Assembly: GCA_963969395.1 (NCBI GenBank)
Contig: OZ017798.1
Location: 27,334,173 to 27,398,172 of the forward strand
DNA: 64,000 bases
Direction of reading: 5' to 3'
Origin: Pseudoscleropodium purum
Taxonomy: Eukaryota; Streptophyta; Bryopsida; Hypnales; Brachytheciaceae
Shown: positions 13,973 to 27,665 of the stretch, piece by piece
How the letters are laid out: every line of letters starts with the position of its first letter
Numbering within the stretch: the first letter of the stretch is position 1
Translations under genes and position numbers: made by a program
Notes under the pieces: generated by a model
What the model saw: only the letters and a program-made list of their open reading frames with translations
What the model was told of the DNA's origin: nothing
Database searches by the model: none

Positions 13973-16317
13973 CCAACCATACACTATGGTTTGAATTGGG
14001 AATTAGAGGACCCATGTATGGCTAGAAATAGTTACAACTAAGGTCCAAACAAATTTCTAACCAAAGTATAGAATGTATTATTCCACCTTTTCAAAGTTGG
14101 GACTAATCAAGTTACAGAAATTTAAATTGCCTTATACTACTTTGGAACATATGTAGAATCCTAAAGTGGTCAATTGTAGGTGGTTCTACCATATATCTAT
14201 TTTTTATTGCGTCTTGTTAATATTAAGATGTCAATACATTATATATGATGATATATACAATGCCATTGATAATCCAATCAGTAGTTGGGAAGGGCAAGCA
14301 TTGAATAAATCACTAGAAAATAGAATTCTATAAGTTAAGTTCTAATTAGAAGAGTTAGTGAATTGTATGATGGAAGACTATCACATGCTGTTTGGAGAGC
14401 ACTTAGGAAGCAAGGGTTAACCCTTAATGGACAAAGGGGTGACTTTGGAAATCATCCCTTTCTTAATAGTGCAAATCATCGGCTTAAAATATTGTAAAAG
14501 TACTCGTTGGAAGTCAAATAGCTATAGAAGACCTTCCCTTTTCACAACAAGATTTTGACAGTGAATAGTTGAACTTTTGTCCTATTAGAAGAATTTTGTG
14601 TCATCCATTGGATACCAAAGTCTATATCGACGTTTAAGGGTTAATCATAACTTCCTACTGAAATTTCTCCCTATCCATTATGGTTCTTTCTAGGATCCTC
14701 TTCTTGAAAATAAACAATCTTAACTTTATTTTTTATATATTATCTTACTAGTACACTTTTTTCTTTACTTTTTATTTCTAATGGTTGATCTCAAGTATTC
14801 AATTTCATTTATTAGCTTTGCACTATTATATGAATAATGGAATTTGTCATTTATTGTAGAATTTAGTTTTTTTAAGAATTTCCATGCAAATGAGTCAAAC
14901 CATACTCAAAGGTACCATTGGGATTACTTTGCTAGGATAGGATTTGAGTCCTTTTTTGAACTTTTAAAGCTTGAAATTACTTTGATGTTGTCAATTTTTT
15001 TTAATAAATTTATAGATTAATAGTATTGCAATGCTCTTTTTAATAAGTTAGAGAGAAAATTTCATAAGTAAAATTTTCAAAAGGACATAAATCACCAACT
15101 ACAAGGCTAAATTTAGTGTCTATATTACAATATAGTACTTTAAAGGGGTATTTTTATCTACATTTTTTATACTTCTCAAGCATGCAACTATTAAAAAGTA
15201 TTTTTAGTGATTAAATCTTAGACATAAAACATTCTAATATATTTTAATTAAATAATTAATTATTGAAAAATTATTGATTTATTCTTAAAAGAAAATTTAA
15301 CATTCAGTTCCAAAGCAGTTTATAGAAGGGCCTTGAAGTGAATAATTTATATATTTTTTGTTCTAATACAATCATTATTTGGGTTATTTTTTATATTGAA
15401 AAGGTCATTTATATATTTTTATTTCTGATTATTATAGAAAATAGAAAATTACTCAAATTGTAACAAAAGATTCTTTTTCTACTCTATCATATGATTATAT
15501 ATACATATGATATTTTTGAATTCAATCACATTATTATTCATTAGAAATTAAACCCCTTTTCTACCATTGAAAAACTTGACAAGCTGACATCTGAATTTTA
15601 ATTGGAACTTTAATAAATAATTTTTTATTTTTGATGAATAAAAAAATATGAGTCTTAATATGACTTGAAATACTAGTAAAAAAGGACTAAACTCCCTATA
15701 TTTAATAGATTATTTTCAAAAAACCATAGCTCAAAAGAAATTACATAGTAGATTTGACTACAGCTAATCCTTTTTTTAGTACCTTTGAGGGTGATTTGAC
15801 CAAAATAGACATGAGTAATTGATCAATTACAGCACAATTTATCACACATTTGTGGCACATTATGATTGGCTACAAGACTCTTGATATTGCAAACAACTTT
15901 GGTAAACTATCCTTGATTGATTTGGTCAAAAATAGGAATACTTATACAACTAGTATGTGACGAAAAAAATCTTCAACTGAAAAATTCATGGTAATTATGC
16001 TTTGGGAAATAAAACTGTGAAAAATTATCCTTCTAAAATTATGAAATTTATTTTTGTACACCGGGAAATTTTCCAACTCAATGTACCCACACTCCAGATT
16101 TGCTCAATTGGTTAAGTGGTTAGAAATAGGTTAGCTACCTTATCCAATATGAACTACAATGATCTTGATCTATAATGATCTTGCAAAAATTACTTCTACA
16201 CATCTTAAAAATGTGTACAATACAAGTTGGGTACGATAATCTTACAACCAACCGATTAGAGCCATCCACATTTTTTTGTACAATGTATTATATAATTGGT
16301 ATATTTTAGAATTAAGT
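13973..16317. other. Gene-free AT-rich region
   Basis: No gene recognised. A stretch near 16096-16125 (tttgctcaattggttaagtgg) resembles a tRNA box A but has no matching box B downstream, so no RNA gene is called. Confidence 0.5.
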
Positions 16318-17010
16318 AGAATTATCATTGCATCCTTATACAATCCCAATCAAGCATTCTAAATTTCAATTTCAAAAAGTCAAAACTCCACTTTTGATGA
16401 ATTTTTTAAGTTAATTTTTATGATTTTATATAATATTTTATTGAGAACAACTGGTAATGAGTTTTTTTAATTTGATTTCATAGATATGTAGGAAACATCC
16501 ATACACACCTCTTTCCTTCAACAAGCATTTTTTTAAAAATTTCACAATTCCTTCTATGTAGATTTCCATGTTAGGATGATAATATCCAGATTTTTGTAAA
16601 ATAGATATCTCTTTATTATAATTATAATTTTCTATTTACCCCTCTCATGGTAACTAATTTTGTACATTTGAACATGATGGTACAATTACTTTGCCAAAAT
16701 CTAATTAATTGATATAGAGATATCTATCTTGCAAAATTAGGTCATATGACATTTCACATAAAAATCTCTATAGAAGGAATTGTGAAACCTTTTTGGAGAT
16801 GCTTGTTGAAGGAGAGGTGTGTATGGACATTCCCTACACTCCATATCTATGAAATCCAATAAAAAAGACTCATCATCAATTGTTCACAATAACATATTAT
16901 GTAAAACCATGAAACTGACTTTAGAAAGTTACCAAAAATGGAGTTCTGGTTTTAGGAAATTGAAATTTGATATGCTTGATTAGAATTGTATGAAGATTGA
17001 GCAATCATTG
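16318..17010. repeat. Foldback (long inverted repeat), arms about 300 bp
   Basis: The left arm (about 16318-16615) matches the reverse complement of the right arm (about 16710-17010). Shared words include 'caatcaagcat', 'gatttcatagatatg', 'gtccatacacacctct', 'caacaagcat' and 'cacaattccttctat'. The loop is about 95 bp. The arms are imperfect, with several indels. It is non-coding and could be a foldback or MITE-type element. If transcribed it would form a long hairpin. Confidence 0.75.
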
Positions 17011-17664
17011 TACAAGAGGAAAAATTCCAATTCTTTTTCTATGCTATGTAAAAATCTTTGAATGGTTCAAATCGTCTGGTCATAAGATTTTTGTGCCCGA
17101 CCTGTACAGTACCGCAAATACTATTCTGCACAATAGAGTGCAATTACCAAGCACCTACAAAGCACAGGAACAAAGTTTTGCATCAGAGCTCCATCAGGAT
17201 GAAGGATCCAGGCCATTTGGCATAAATAAACAGGTGTAACACTCATCACACGTGGCATACGCCGCCAGCGAGAGAATGAATAACCTCCTTTAGAGGTGTC
17301 TACCAAAACTTTGCCCTAATTTCAACAGCGAGTTTACCTCGTGACTGTATCTCTCATCAAACAAGTGAGTCAGATAAGCAGGCGAATCAGAATTGCACCA
17401 TCACAACATTGACCCTGACCCCCGTTAGTTAGAAAGTGACTACGGTTGTCACGAGGGATCGCCCGTCTGAGTACTCTTGCGTCCATAAAATTTCATCAAG
17501 CATGGCAGAAGAAAGCAAGTCATTGGGTACAATGAAACACGATCCATTCTTGAATGCCAACCAAATAGCCAGCAATCTGGCGAAACTAGGCCACTCTCCC
17601 TCAGTCCGCAACAGAGTAGAAGCCGGTGGCAGGAATGAATGGAGGTGAGCTACAGAAGTTGTAC
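17011..17664. other. VPS51 3' flank
   Basis: Less AT-rich than the surroundings and adjacent to the VPS51 stop codon, so part is probably its 3' UTR (minus strand). No separate gene is recognised, and the small ORFs on both strands lack domain features. Confidence 0.45.
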
Positions 17665-20600
17665 TTAAGAACCAGTTTGTACAGGCGGCCCTTCTTTAGC
17701 GGATTCCATCTTGGCTTTCTTCATCTGCACGAGTCGATCCAAGATTGATGTCTCTAGTGGTACTGGGTCCTGGCATCGCTCTGATGCCGCCGAACTAACC
17801 TGCAATCAGAAACAAGAGTTTTTCTTACATTCAACATTATTTCCGATACTTCATTGAACCCACCCACCCACAAGACTTGCCGAAACTTAATCGTGGCATT
17901 CTTCATTTTATTCACCCGTACTTTTTCAGCGAAACAGGGTCACCATCCCTACTTCAATTGGATTGAAAGATAACTAACAAATCGATTACTTTCGAGATTT
18001 ATAGGGTCTGAGTTATAATTTTCAACAGAAAATTTTAATCTTGCCCCTAGTAGTCAACATGAATACCCAATTGCAGGACAAGTATTAGGTAGTTGGGTCA
18101 CTTACTTCATCTAACATGATTTCAACTACTGTCCCATTGTCGACCACATTCTGCAATGGTTCTCTCAGATAGTGACAATCCAATTGGATCTGCTGATAGC
18201 CGCCCCGGTTGAAAGTTTGGAGACGTACACACTCTTCGAAGGTTTTCAGCGTCATTTTCACGACTGTTGATACCACCCATGGCTGCATAAAGTAACAAAT
18301 CGTTAAATTTTGCATCGACGTGGCAACTTCACAAGAGTTGCATTCCTCAAATTATTTTAACGATCATATCGACAAATATGCCCACTGCCATTGCTGGCAG
18401 TAAGCACAGATAGGGGCCATCTGCTCTGAAAGACATGTGTGGGATTGGTCAGGAGACATCTCAGGTTAAACACAACTCCCATTTCAGAGAAAAAAGGCTG
18501 CTGTTTACAAAAAGACTGACGTTGATCTCAAAAGACTAACCTGGTTATACTCAAGTTTTGTGAAAATCTCCACTTTCTCTGTAAACAGCCTCGCCACATC
18601 TCTTTCCAGTAACTGACTTCGAGCGTTGGCACGACTGGAAACAACGCGATGACCATCCTCTCTCAATGAGACACTTCGAGATGACCCAATGCTGCCAGAA
18701 CTGTCAGAGCGCCGGTGGGTACGGGGAGGCCCTGGAGGGAGTAATTGCTGTACCTCAGCTTGAAGTCTCTCTACCTACAACCAGCAGAAATATTAGACTT
18801 CATAGATACACTAAAAGCCAACCTGCAGACCCTCAGTGCAGGGCAGTGATCCCATCACGAAGTACAAGCACACAGCCTCTCTAGGTTGCATGTAGAATAT
18901 ATCATCAGCTGATAATATTCTTAGAACACTCTTAACTTTTCAGCCTGGTAGAATCCAACTGAGCAATGGACCTCTTAGAAGTCACAAGAATCCTACTTAG
19001 CACCACAACAATAACTGACACAAGAGTAATTCAAGTTGTCTTTCAGGAAATATAATGGAAATGATCGCATATAGTTCCAAGGGAGAGCCTAGTAATAAAT
19101 TCTCACAAGACTCACGAAGTGCCTACAAAGTCTCCTGAACCGCCTCACTCAAACTCTGTCCCTGTAAACCAATTCTGATGGCAGAAAAGAGTGATGCGAG
19201 ACTTACCTCTTGCAAAAGTAAGTCCGCAAACATACGGACGTCTCTTGGCTCTTTGTACTGCGAGTCCCACAACATAAAGCATAACTATCTTAAACTTACT
19301 AGAATTGAATGGTTTGACAAGAAACAATCAAGATGTAATAGATCTTTGCATACCAACAAATGAAGTGCTAAGACTACAGGAGATTCCAAGTCAGAACTGG
19401 TGACTCACCTTCAACCAGTTGGGAGTATCCACAGCCTTCCGTACTATGATAGACAATTTGCGAGCTTGAATGTCAACGTACTGCCACCAAATCAAAATCA
19501 ATCACCTCATCAACTCTAAACTCTACTTTAAAAGGAAAAAAGAAAAAAACATCCAAGGGTCTGCATTCCCACAGAAACAATTTTAGCATAGAAAGAGAAG
19601 GATAACCTGTTGAAGTAGTCTCTCTCCAGTGGTAATGAGAAAACGACAAATCTCAGAAGGAACGAATGCTGGACGTCCCTCAGATCCCATGGCACCCCCA
19701 CCAGGAAACCAAGTCCCTACCAACTGCAGAGTAACCAAACAGGATATTTGTGATTATTGTTCCAGTCAGAGGTCTTCATAAAATGACACACCAATAATAA
19801 CATGGCTTAAAAGATCCATATTTCACAGAATTCCAGTTGACTGTGAAGTACAGATTGCTGTAAAATCCACAAAATAATGACTGCACAAGTGCTAACCTCA
19901 GTAATTCTTGGAACAGCAGTTTGATAAATGTACACTGACAGGAGGGACACCAGAAGAATCAAGCTTGGAGTCACTGTCTGCGGAGATTGTAACTTGTCTG
20001 AAGATGATGAAGTTTCAACGGACCGGACACACAGAAAAAGAAAATGATCGACAAGGTTGGTGAAAAGCTCCTGGAAACCTCCTTGAACTAGGTCAGTGTA
20101 TTCATCTGCCCATCGAAGCAAATATAATTTGCTGTTGTCCAGGAGTTCCTTTAAGTCCTGCACGATGTGCACATTTCATGATTAAAGAATCAGAACGAGG
20201 AAATGTAGAAAGGAGTATGAGAAAAAGATAGAACCTTCTCTTGAATTTTCTTGTTGGAACATATGGGAAAAAATGGGGTGGGATCTCATGCCTGTAAGAC
20301 TTCAAGGCTGCCATCGGTAGTTGTTCTCTGTGCAATCTCGAGGAGAGATTTGAGAGTCTTTGGAGTCTGCTTGGAATCTGGGTTCCTTGAATGATCCACT
20401 ACGGTCAGACAGGCTGCAATCACAACCGTAGAGTACTACATTACTCCAGAAAAATTTGGAAATTCCAGTAATTCCAGAAATATTTGGAAAAAATGAAAAT
20501 TTTTGGAGACAAGATATACTGTGCCTACTAGGTAGATCCCAAATTAGTTGGGTAGATAATTCCTCCAGAACAAGCAGCAAGGCAGAAACACTCAAAAAAT

Positions 20601-23600
20601 CATAAGGTTCCATCTAAGAGGTGGTTGATGGGTTGAAATGATCCCCCATACAGAGCAAGAATTGCGAAGAGTTATCTCACCCCTTAAGCGAGGTATTCTG
20701 ACCCAATATGACCGGCACCAACATTTCTTTTCATTTTCATTTTCGCTGGGGTGGGTTCCAAGAATTTGGTCAACGTTACCAATTCAATATTCTGGTGAAT
20801 TCAATAGTGCAGAACATTTTTGATATTATGGCAGCTACAATACAATTTGTTGTGATTTACTACAAATTTTCATTGAAATCTGGCTAGACAATAGCATTTT
20901 CCTCCATAAATTTCCTAAAAGCTTGCAGGTGGACCGAAAAATTTGTTGAGAACTGGCAATCTTTAGTTCAAAAAAGAATGAAACAATACATATCCCAAAC
21001 TGTTAAAGCAGTAAAATGTATTTTACAAAAAACCTTGTTGACAACATGCATAAAACAGACGTACCTTTAATGCGACTGTAAAGGCTCTGAAATTGATTTG
21101 ACACATGCTTGCGCACAGCATTCTCCACGGCCTAAGAGTTGGACAAGCAGGAGAAATTAATCAGATATTTAAAGACCGGAAGACTTTCACTTGAACGACT
21201 GAATCTGTTGTTTGAGCTATTCCCAAACTGGAGCCACTGTAATACTGAAATGGTGATCAGATATGGAAGAAAGACACTTTTTAGTTCCATTACAGATTGT
21301 GTGAACTTGAGATAAAGATGCATATGGAGTGTACCTCAGAAGCACGTCCTGGAAGATTTGCCTCTGGAACTAATTCATTCATCCTTGTAACATCCACTGA
21401 CAGTTGCCCTGCATACACAAAAGTGATCAAACTTGACTGGAATGTGGTTATCCTGCACTTATACTTCACCCCGTCAACAGAAACGAACTTGGGAATGACA
21501 TAACTACGTTGGCTGGAACATGAGCAAGGTTTTTAGAAATGAAAGAAAAACGATAAATCAAGGTAGGAGCTCACGGAAAGAAGCATTCAGCTCTGCTGCT
21601 GATGTATGTCCGTTCTCAGGTTGCAGTGAAAGCTGGACAGTCTCGAAGTAACTACAGGAAATTAACCGACAAAGAAAATCTCAACTTTGGACGCCTGTGA
21701 AACGAGAAGCATAGGGATCTCAAGGTGGAACTACAATGTTTCAATACTGACAGGCAACAGCACTTATACGCATAGTGCAGAAATAAGTAGACATGGGGAA
21801 CTTGAAAGTCGTACTCATCAAAGAATTCGGTTGCAGCTTTCAGAAGACGCTCTTCACCATTCGGAAAAAGCTCCCGAAATGTGACTGCTTTCTCTAAAAA
21901 TTCTTGTATGAAATCCTGGTAAAGACGGAGGACATGTTAAAGAACACAAGAATAAAGCTTGCAGACAGTAGTTAGTGCAATGCTAGTCTGAAAATCGAGA
22001 CATCGAGATATTGCTGAAGTGAAGTCTGCGTTGAAGGCCGCAGTACCTTCTCGTCTTCCTCGAGCAAATCTCTTCGTGAAGCTGAAGTCTCCAGTGCCTT
22101 AAGACCATGGCGAGAAGCACGCCGTTCAGTTAGATCTAACTTCGCGTTAACTTCGTCCTCACCATGACGTGACAGAAATGTGTCCATCATTGTATCCACC
22201 TGAACCCAAGAATGTCAACTCTGTGAAAAGGTGAACATAACTCCTGCCTTGAGTGCGTTAGAAGTCGGACTGTCTCAAATTGGCATGACACTCTAAATCG
22301 TCCCTATAGACAGAAAAGAAAGGAGCAGCTTGACAAACACTAAAAAGAGGTAACGTGAAACAAAACGAAACCAAAAGTAGTATGTTTCACATCATGCATC
22401 TCAGGAAAGCACGAGGTTTGAACCGGATGGTTGAGTTGCTGGAGAAGTGAAACTGCTTGAGCTCGAGCTGGCAGTGAAACCGAACGATCCATCACCTGCG
22501 CCTGCAAACAGAGGGTCAATGATACTCGCTATTAGTAGACGATATAATTCAAGATAGACAACAAGAAAAAAAAGTTAAAAAGAAAGAAAGATTCAGAGAA
22601 CAAGACAAAAATTCAGGACAGCTTCATATCTTCAACCAGAAAAGGCTGTGTAATGAAGAATTAAACTAGCAAGAACGAAACAGATGTGAAGGTTGTGTGT
22701 ACTAGTAGGCGTTTGATGAGAGTGCTTATGATTGCATCCGATTCGTCCTTGCATGTCCGAAAAGACGATTGACCGTATACCTGCTCTAGCAACAGATTCC
22801 AGAACTATATCAAGAAAGAAAATACATACGTTCAAGCTCTACCAAAACATAAGCACAATTATCCTCTAATTATCAGCACCAATAGAAACATCACTTAACA
22901 ACCTGGATAAAGCTTTTGCATGCAGAGAAATAGAAGTACCTTCAGGATCGGTAGAGCCCCTTGATAATACTTCACAGCTGCAGCATAATTCTCAGAACTC
23001 ATGGACTTGCGAAGACGCTGTGGCAGATCAAATATAAACTGCATATTCCACGTGAAAATTGCTCAAATTAAGTACTACCACAGCACTTGTTAATCATGTA
23101 CGTCTCTTCAAAGAGATAGAAGTCATTACAGATCAAGAAAACAAGCTACTACACCTTCATTTGCACAATAATCAATATACAGGTACCCTCACAATGAAGA
23201 AATTCAATTTTAATTCCCGAGACAACAGTTACGCAAATAATTCAGACAACCGAACACGCATTCTCTAGCACTTGATATCAGCTCCGTAAGTTACAAGTGT
23301 TACATCGAGCAAAACAAAATCAGTAGCATTCACTCGAGTTAGGTCTTCATAGAGAACTCCATCAAAACACTTGCCAAGTTGTGCCAGAAATATGTCCAGA
23401 TCCTTGAAGGCCAGGTCAATACCAAAATAAAAGTATCTTGAAAACCTTGCCTAGGAACTAGATGCTCTTCTTGAGTTTTACAATCATATATCTACAAACT
23501 ATTGAATGTTGAAAATGCACCTGGACTTTTCGAAGAAGACTTCGAGTACCGTTAAGTTCCTCGATTCGTTCACGGCGTTCACACAAGGAAGCATTGATTC

Positions 23601-24574
23601 CATCACTTTTCCCCCGTACAACGGTGACCTGCTCAATCGGAGTGGAAATTCTTAAGAAACGACAAACAAGATGTCAAGTGCTTTGTACATCTGTGAACAA
23701 TAGGCTTGTGGATTTCAGGACACCATGGAAGCATCTACCTAAAACTTCGAAACGTGACATGTGCGCACTCTTTTGCATTCATGAAATGCAACCTAGAGCC
23801 AAGACCTGAAACTAGCTTAATCTCAAAAGTTACGAAAATCGCATCTCGTACAGTAATTGAATAAACAGTGTGGTTTCAGTGTTACCGTAGTGAGAAGATG
23901 ATCCATGTTAGACTCCATGCCAGAAACGTTTTCCTTCATACTGCATTGACCGACAACACCATGTCCACAACTCATGATCAGGTTAAAGAAAAAAAGCGGT
24001 GGAGTGAAAGGAACTTGCAAAAATTCCCAGGGGGTGAATAAGATTAGAAGTACCGTCGAATGGTATCAGTTGCGCTTATGAACTTGTTGTAGTTTTCATA
24101 GACCAACATTTGCATGTCACTGTCCAGATTCTTTATCTCAGCTGCCATTTCCACATGACGTTGCAGCAAGCGATCCACCGGTGTCTTGCGCAGCTGTGAG
24201 CACGATGGTAGGTCATTTTCGAGTGGAAAAATGAACAATGAAATCGAAATGCGAGGGTTACGACCCTTGAATTAAGAGATTGCGATTTGTATCCACTATA
24301 CAAATTCATAGAACTTCTCCAATGCATTGGCAGCTCCTTAATCCAAAAGAAAACAATCTACGACCAAGAAAACAGTCCTACGGCAACAAGAGGGATCGAG
24401 AGAACGCACAAGCGATGCAATGTAGTGATCGGAGTCAAAATTCGGGAGGTTAATGCCTTGCATGGTGTCGCGACGGACCAGGAGCGACTCGGATTCGGGG
24501 GAGCCGGAGCCATAGAAGCTGCTCAGAAGCTCCCGCAGCCTCTTGGATTTCTCGTCCTGCTCCTTAGTCGCCAT
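17665..24574 (-). CDS. VPS51: VPS51, vacuolar protein sorting-associated protein 51 homologue (GARP/EARP subunit)
   Basis: It is a subunit of the GARP and EARP tethering complexes, which dock endosome-derived vesicles at the trans-Golgi and recycling endosomes. Twenty exons join in frame to 787 aa, about the length of the Arabidopsis protein (UNHINGED). Exons: 24410-24574, 24054-24193, 23886-23940, 23521-23628, 22940-23038, 22703-22780, 22424-22501, 22047-22199, 21815-21915, 21575-21651, 21335-21408, 21065-21131, 20292-20413, 19897-20157, 19607-19723, 19409-19480, 19207-19257, 18541-18774, 18106-18282, 17665-17799. The N-terminal Vps51/Exo84/Cog1-type helical domain includes [16 protein letters not shown] and [14 protein letters not shown] (residues about 64-100). 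A Ser/Arg-rich linker lies at about 629-642, then a conserved C-terminal helical region ([23 protein letters not shown]). All introns are GT-AG except intron 13, which uses a GC donor (20291-20290). The start is the first ATG before a [12 protein letters not shown] motif conserved in plants. No frameshift or internal stop was found. Confidence 0.93.
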
Positions 24575-25236
24575 CTCCTTCGTTTCTTCTCTTGTACGTC
24601 ACTTCACTCCAACTGTAACACCTCTACACCATGGGATCCACCCTCGGGATCCCGGTTCGCCACAGCGCGCCAGGACAACCTCCCTGTCTACTCCCGCGCA
24701 GAACTCAATCCTTCGAACCACTGAAAAAAACAATCCACCAGCTCCTCAAAGTTTCGCATAGTATACAAGCAAATGGCTTGCGATCCAGAAACCCTAGGAA
24801 AAATTCTCAATCATCTCCTTGGCCAGGTCCCGATCTCACAGTCTGCTTCGCAATCAGGGCTTGTTGGTCTTCTCGGAGAAGCTCGGGCAAGGAAGACGAC
24901 GACCCTCTCTGGATGATAATCATCTGTTATTTGGATGCGGATCATCGTTGACAGTCACAGTTGATGTCGGTTGCACTGACCAGGCACTGCAGCAATCGCC
25001 GATGTGCCTATTTTAATATTTTTAATTCATTCCCGTTGATTCCATTGGGTTACATAATTTACTACAGTGAGAAAGTGATTTGATGAATTCTCAGTCCAAG
25101 AACAGATAGAATTATGAAAATTTGCTCCAAAAAAATTAAAATTTTCTCTAGACTGTCCTAAGTTAGTCCAAGGATCAAATTGATGTATATTTGGTGACAT
25201 ATTGTTAAAAACGTTTAGGGTAGCACTAGTATGTCA
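24575..25236 (-). promoter_or_regulatory. VPS51 5' flank (presumed 5' UTR and promoter)
   Basis: The first about 430 bp upstream of the VPS51 ATG are clearly richer in G+C than the intergenic DNA and contain no supported ORF. This suits a 5' UTR/promoter. No TATA box position can be fixed. Sequence beyond about 25,010 is ordinary AT-rich spacer. Confidence 0.4.
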
Positions 25237-25931
25237 TTAATCCCTCAAGGACCAAAAAGCATTTATTGGCTGCATAGCAATTTTGGTTAGGTACATGTGA
25301 CTGGAGATTTCTATATTTTGGGCTCAAATTTTAATAGACGAGGAATATCTTTCATATGCACTAAATTTCATGGCATTTGAAAATATGAGTCAAAAGTTAT
25401 GGCCATTTAATGTTACTTTTTTTGTAAATGGGCAATTCGGGCAGCTTAGAAAAAAACACTTTTATCATATACAAAAATTGAAATGAAATTTCTAGAGTTA
25501 TATGTATGTGGAAAGCTTTAAATCATTTCATTTTGATCAATGAATCAAAAGTTATGAGAATTTTTTGTCTATAGGTAGGTATGGATTCTCTACTCTAAAG
25601 TAAACTTTGAAGTCCTAAACCCTTACTAAATTTTCAATAGTTTTGGAAAAAAAATGAAATCATAGAATGTAGATTGTTTATTACATTGCAACCATTGGGA
25701 TTGAAAATTTTCAATTCCATAATTAAATTCTTAACAATTTTGAATTTTGAATCATTTTCTATTGTTGTCAACTTACTATTTTTTTCTGAAATTTTTTAAT
25801 TCAGGATACTAAAAGATCTCATAGTTACATGTGTCAAAAAAAATTCTTTCAAAAAATTGGTACTTGTGCTAAAAATGTCAATTTTTGAGTGTTTTTAATG
25901 AAAACCAATAGTCATGATCTTTAGGGGTTAA
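25237..25931 (-). mobile_element. TTAA-bounded TIR element, family R1 copy 3
   Basis: A 695-bp element starts TTAATCCCTCAAGGACC and ends gatctttaggggttaa, whose reverse complement begins TTAACCCCTAAAG. The interior matches 40198-41133 in the same orientation. Shared stretches include 'gggcagct', 'gaatcaaaagttatg', 'tgtagattgtttattacattg' and 'catagttacatgtgtc'. It is non-coding. Confidence 0.75.
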
Positions 25932-25949
25932 TATCACTTTTTTCAATTA

Positions 25950-26308
25950 CATTAGGAAAATTATGGACTTAAGAAGTGCCCCCAAGTTTTGGTGCCCCCA
26001 AGTTTTGGTAATGCAAGCCTAAATTACCTTGCCTCGACTACCCAAACGATTGAAATAATAAACTTATTCATGTTGAAAGCATTGTTAAGGTCAATTGGAG
26101 TACCTCCAAGTACTTCACCCTTTCAAATGAAATACTAACCAAATGGTAGTACAAGTTCTTCTCATGATGAAGCAAGGGAGTCCTCATCTTGAGGAGAGAT
26201 AGGGGAATTGTCTTAGTGAATTAATTGTGAAGTACAATTAAAGCAATTTATGGGGGTCTCCAAAGTTCATTGTGAAGGGCACTTCTTGAGTCCATAATTT
26301 TCCTAATG
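25950..26308. mobile_element. MITE with a 32-bp near-perfect terminal inverted repeat
   Basis: A 359-bp segment begins CATTAGGAAAATTATGGACT and continues to GTGCCC. The other end is its reverse complement with 31 of 32 positions matching. The single difference is TTAAG against TCAAG at about position 21. No coding capacity. A clear target duplication was not identified, so the superfamily is open. It sits 18 bp beyond R1 copy 3. Confidence 0.8.
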
Positions 26309-27241
26309 TGCTTAACCACCTAAGGTAACTATAGGTAAATGATTCTAAATAAGCAATTGATCACTACTCCTATTATTCAGTGGCCTAATTTTTTTTTAAT
26401 GTTGTTAAAAGTTCAAAGAAGATTTTAGATTCCCTTCTTATGCATTTTTTGTACAATATATGAATAAACTACAAATATTCATAGTGTTGAAATAGGTGTA
26501 CCTAAAAGTGACCTTAGGATATCATGAATAGAAGTTGCATAATCTAATTCAATAAGTTTTGGGATCCTAGTAGCTAGTTTTATTTAAGATTATGAAAACT
26601 TCAAGAAGCCCATATTCACTCAAATATGAATGAAATTTTGAATTGTAAATTATATTAGAATTACTTTGAAGTCTACTTCAATCATCATTCATTACGAATG
26701 TATAAATATGTAATTGAAAATCATGCAAACAATTTGATGTTTTTTATATACTATCTATCATCTAGTATTGCAACCATTTGCTAAAAAACAAGCCTTTACA
26801 ATTGCTATAGGCAATTTGTGGTTTCAAATTCATTAATTTTTTAGCATTTACAAGCATATATCTTGAAATTTATGGATTTTGTTGTTGGATTTATATGCTT
26901 CAGAAGAAAATTTTATAAACTAACTAAACCCTATTATACAACAAGAAATGATACAAAACATTCAAGTGCCTAATATGGAATCAAATATCTCTTTAGCAAT
27001 TGCAAAAGTTCATTTTGAACATGCCTAATTGAAAAGCAAAAGATGGCAACACTAAATGGAAGATAGTGTATACAAAAGATTGAAATTGTTATGTGATTTT
27101 AAATTTTGCAAATATGTATTTGTACTAATGCTGAAGTACTCTTCACTACAATTCCAATACAATTTTTGTTTCAAAATTTGTCCCTTTTTTAACATGCTAG
27201 AGTGTCTTGAAATTTATGGACTTTCTATTGAACTTTAGTTC
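26309..27241. other. Gene-free AT-rich region
   Basis: Nothing recognisable: no conserved ORF and no paired terminal repeats. Confidence 0.55.
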
Positions 27242-27390
27242 TAAAGAAAATTTGTGAGATTATTAGAACCAATTGTACATTTGAAATCTAATTATAAAGA
27301 AAATTCATGAGATTGTTAGAACTAATTGTACATTTGAAATCTAACTATAAAAAAAGTTCACAAGATTATTAGAACCAATTGTACATTTCA
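27242..27390. repeat. Tandem repeat, 53-bp unit, about 2.8 copies
   Basis: Units start at 27242, 27295 and 27348 and share 'gattattagaaccaattgta' with a few substitutions. The third is incomplete. It lies downstream of PGAP1 and has no coding signal. Confidence 0.85.
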
Positions 27391-27665
27391 AGCAAGACTT
27401 TGTAGTGGCCATGTCAAGTGGAGTTTGTAGAATCAATTTTAGAAAGAGTTCACAATTAAATGTGGTTATCTTAATATACAAGATGGTTTTGTTCCTACAT
27501 AATTACTTCATTATACTTCATCCACCAGATGGTTTGAGCAAGAAGATTTAATGCTACATTTAAATTTTTCATTGGAATACCTCATGACATGCCCATCAAA
27601 TCTTAGTCTTCTCACCAATTGTTAGGGATTAATTTGCATCCTAGGGAATGAACATCTTCATCTAC

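Noticed and set aside
16088..16150. Possible tRNA gene (box-A-like word)
   Set aside because: No box B at the right distance and no cloverleaf pairing.
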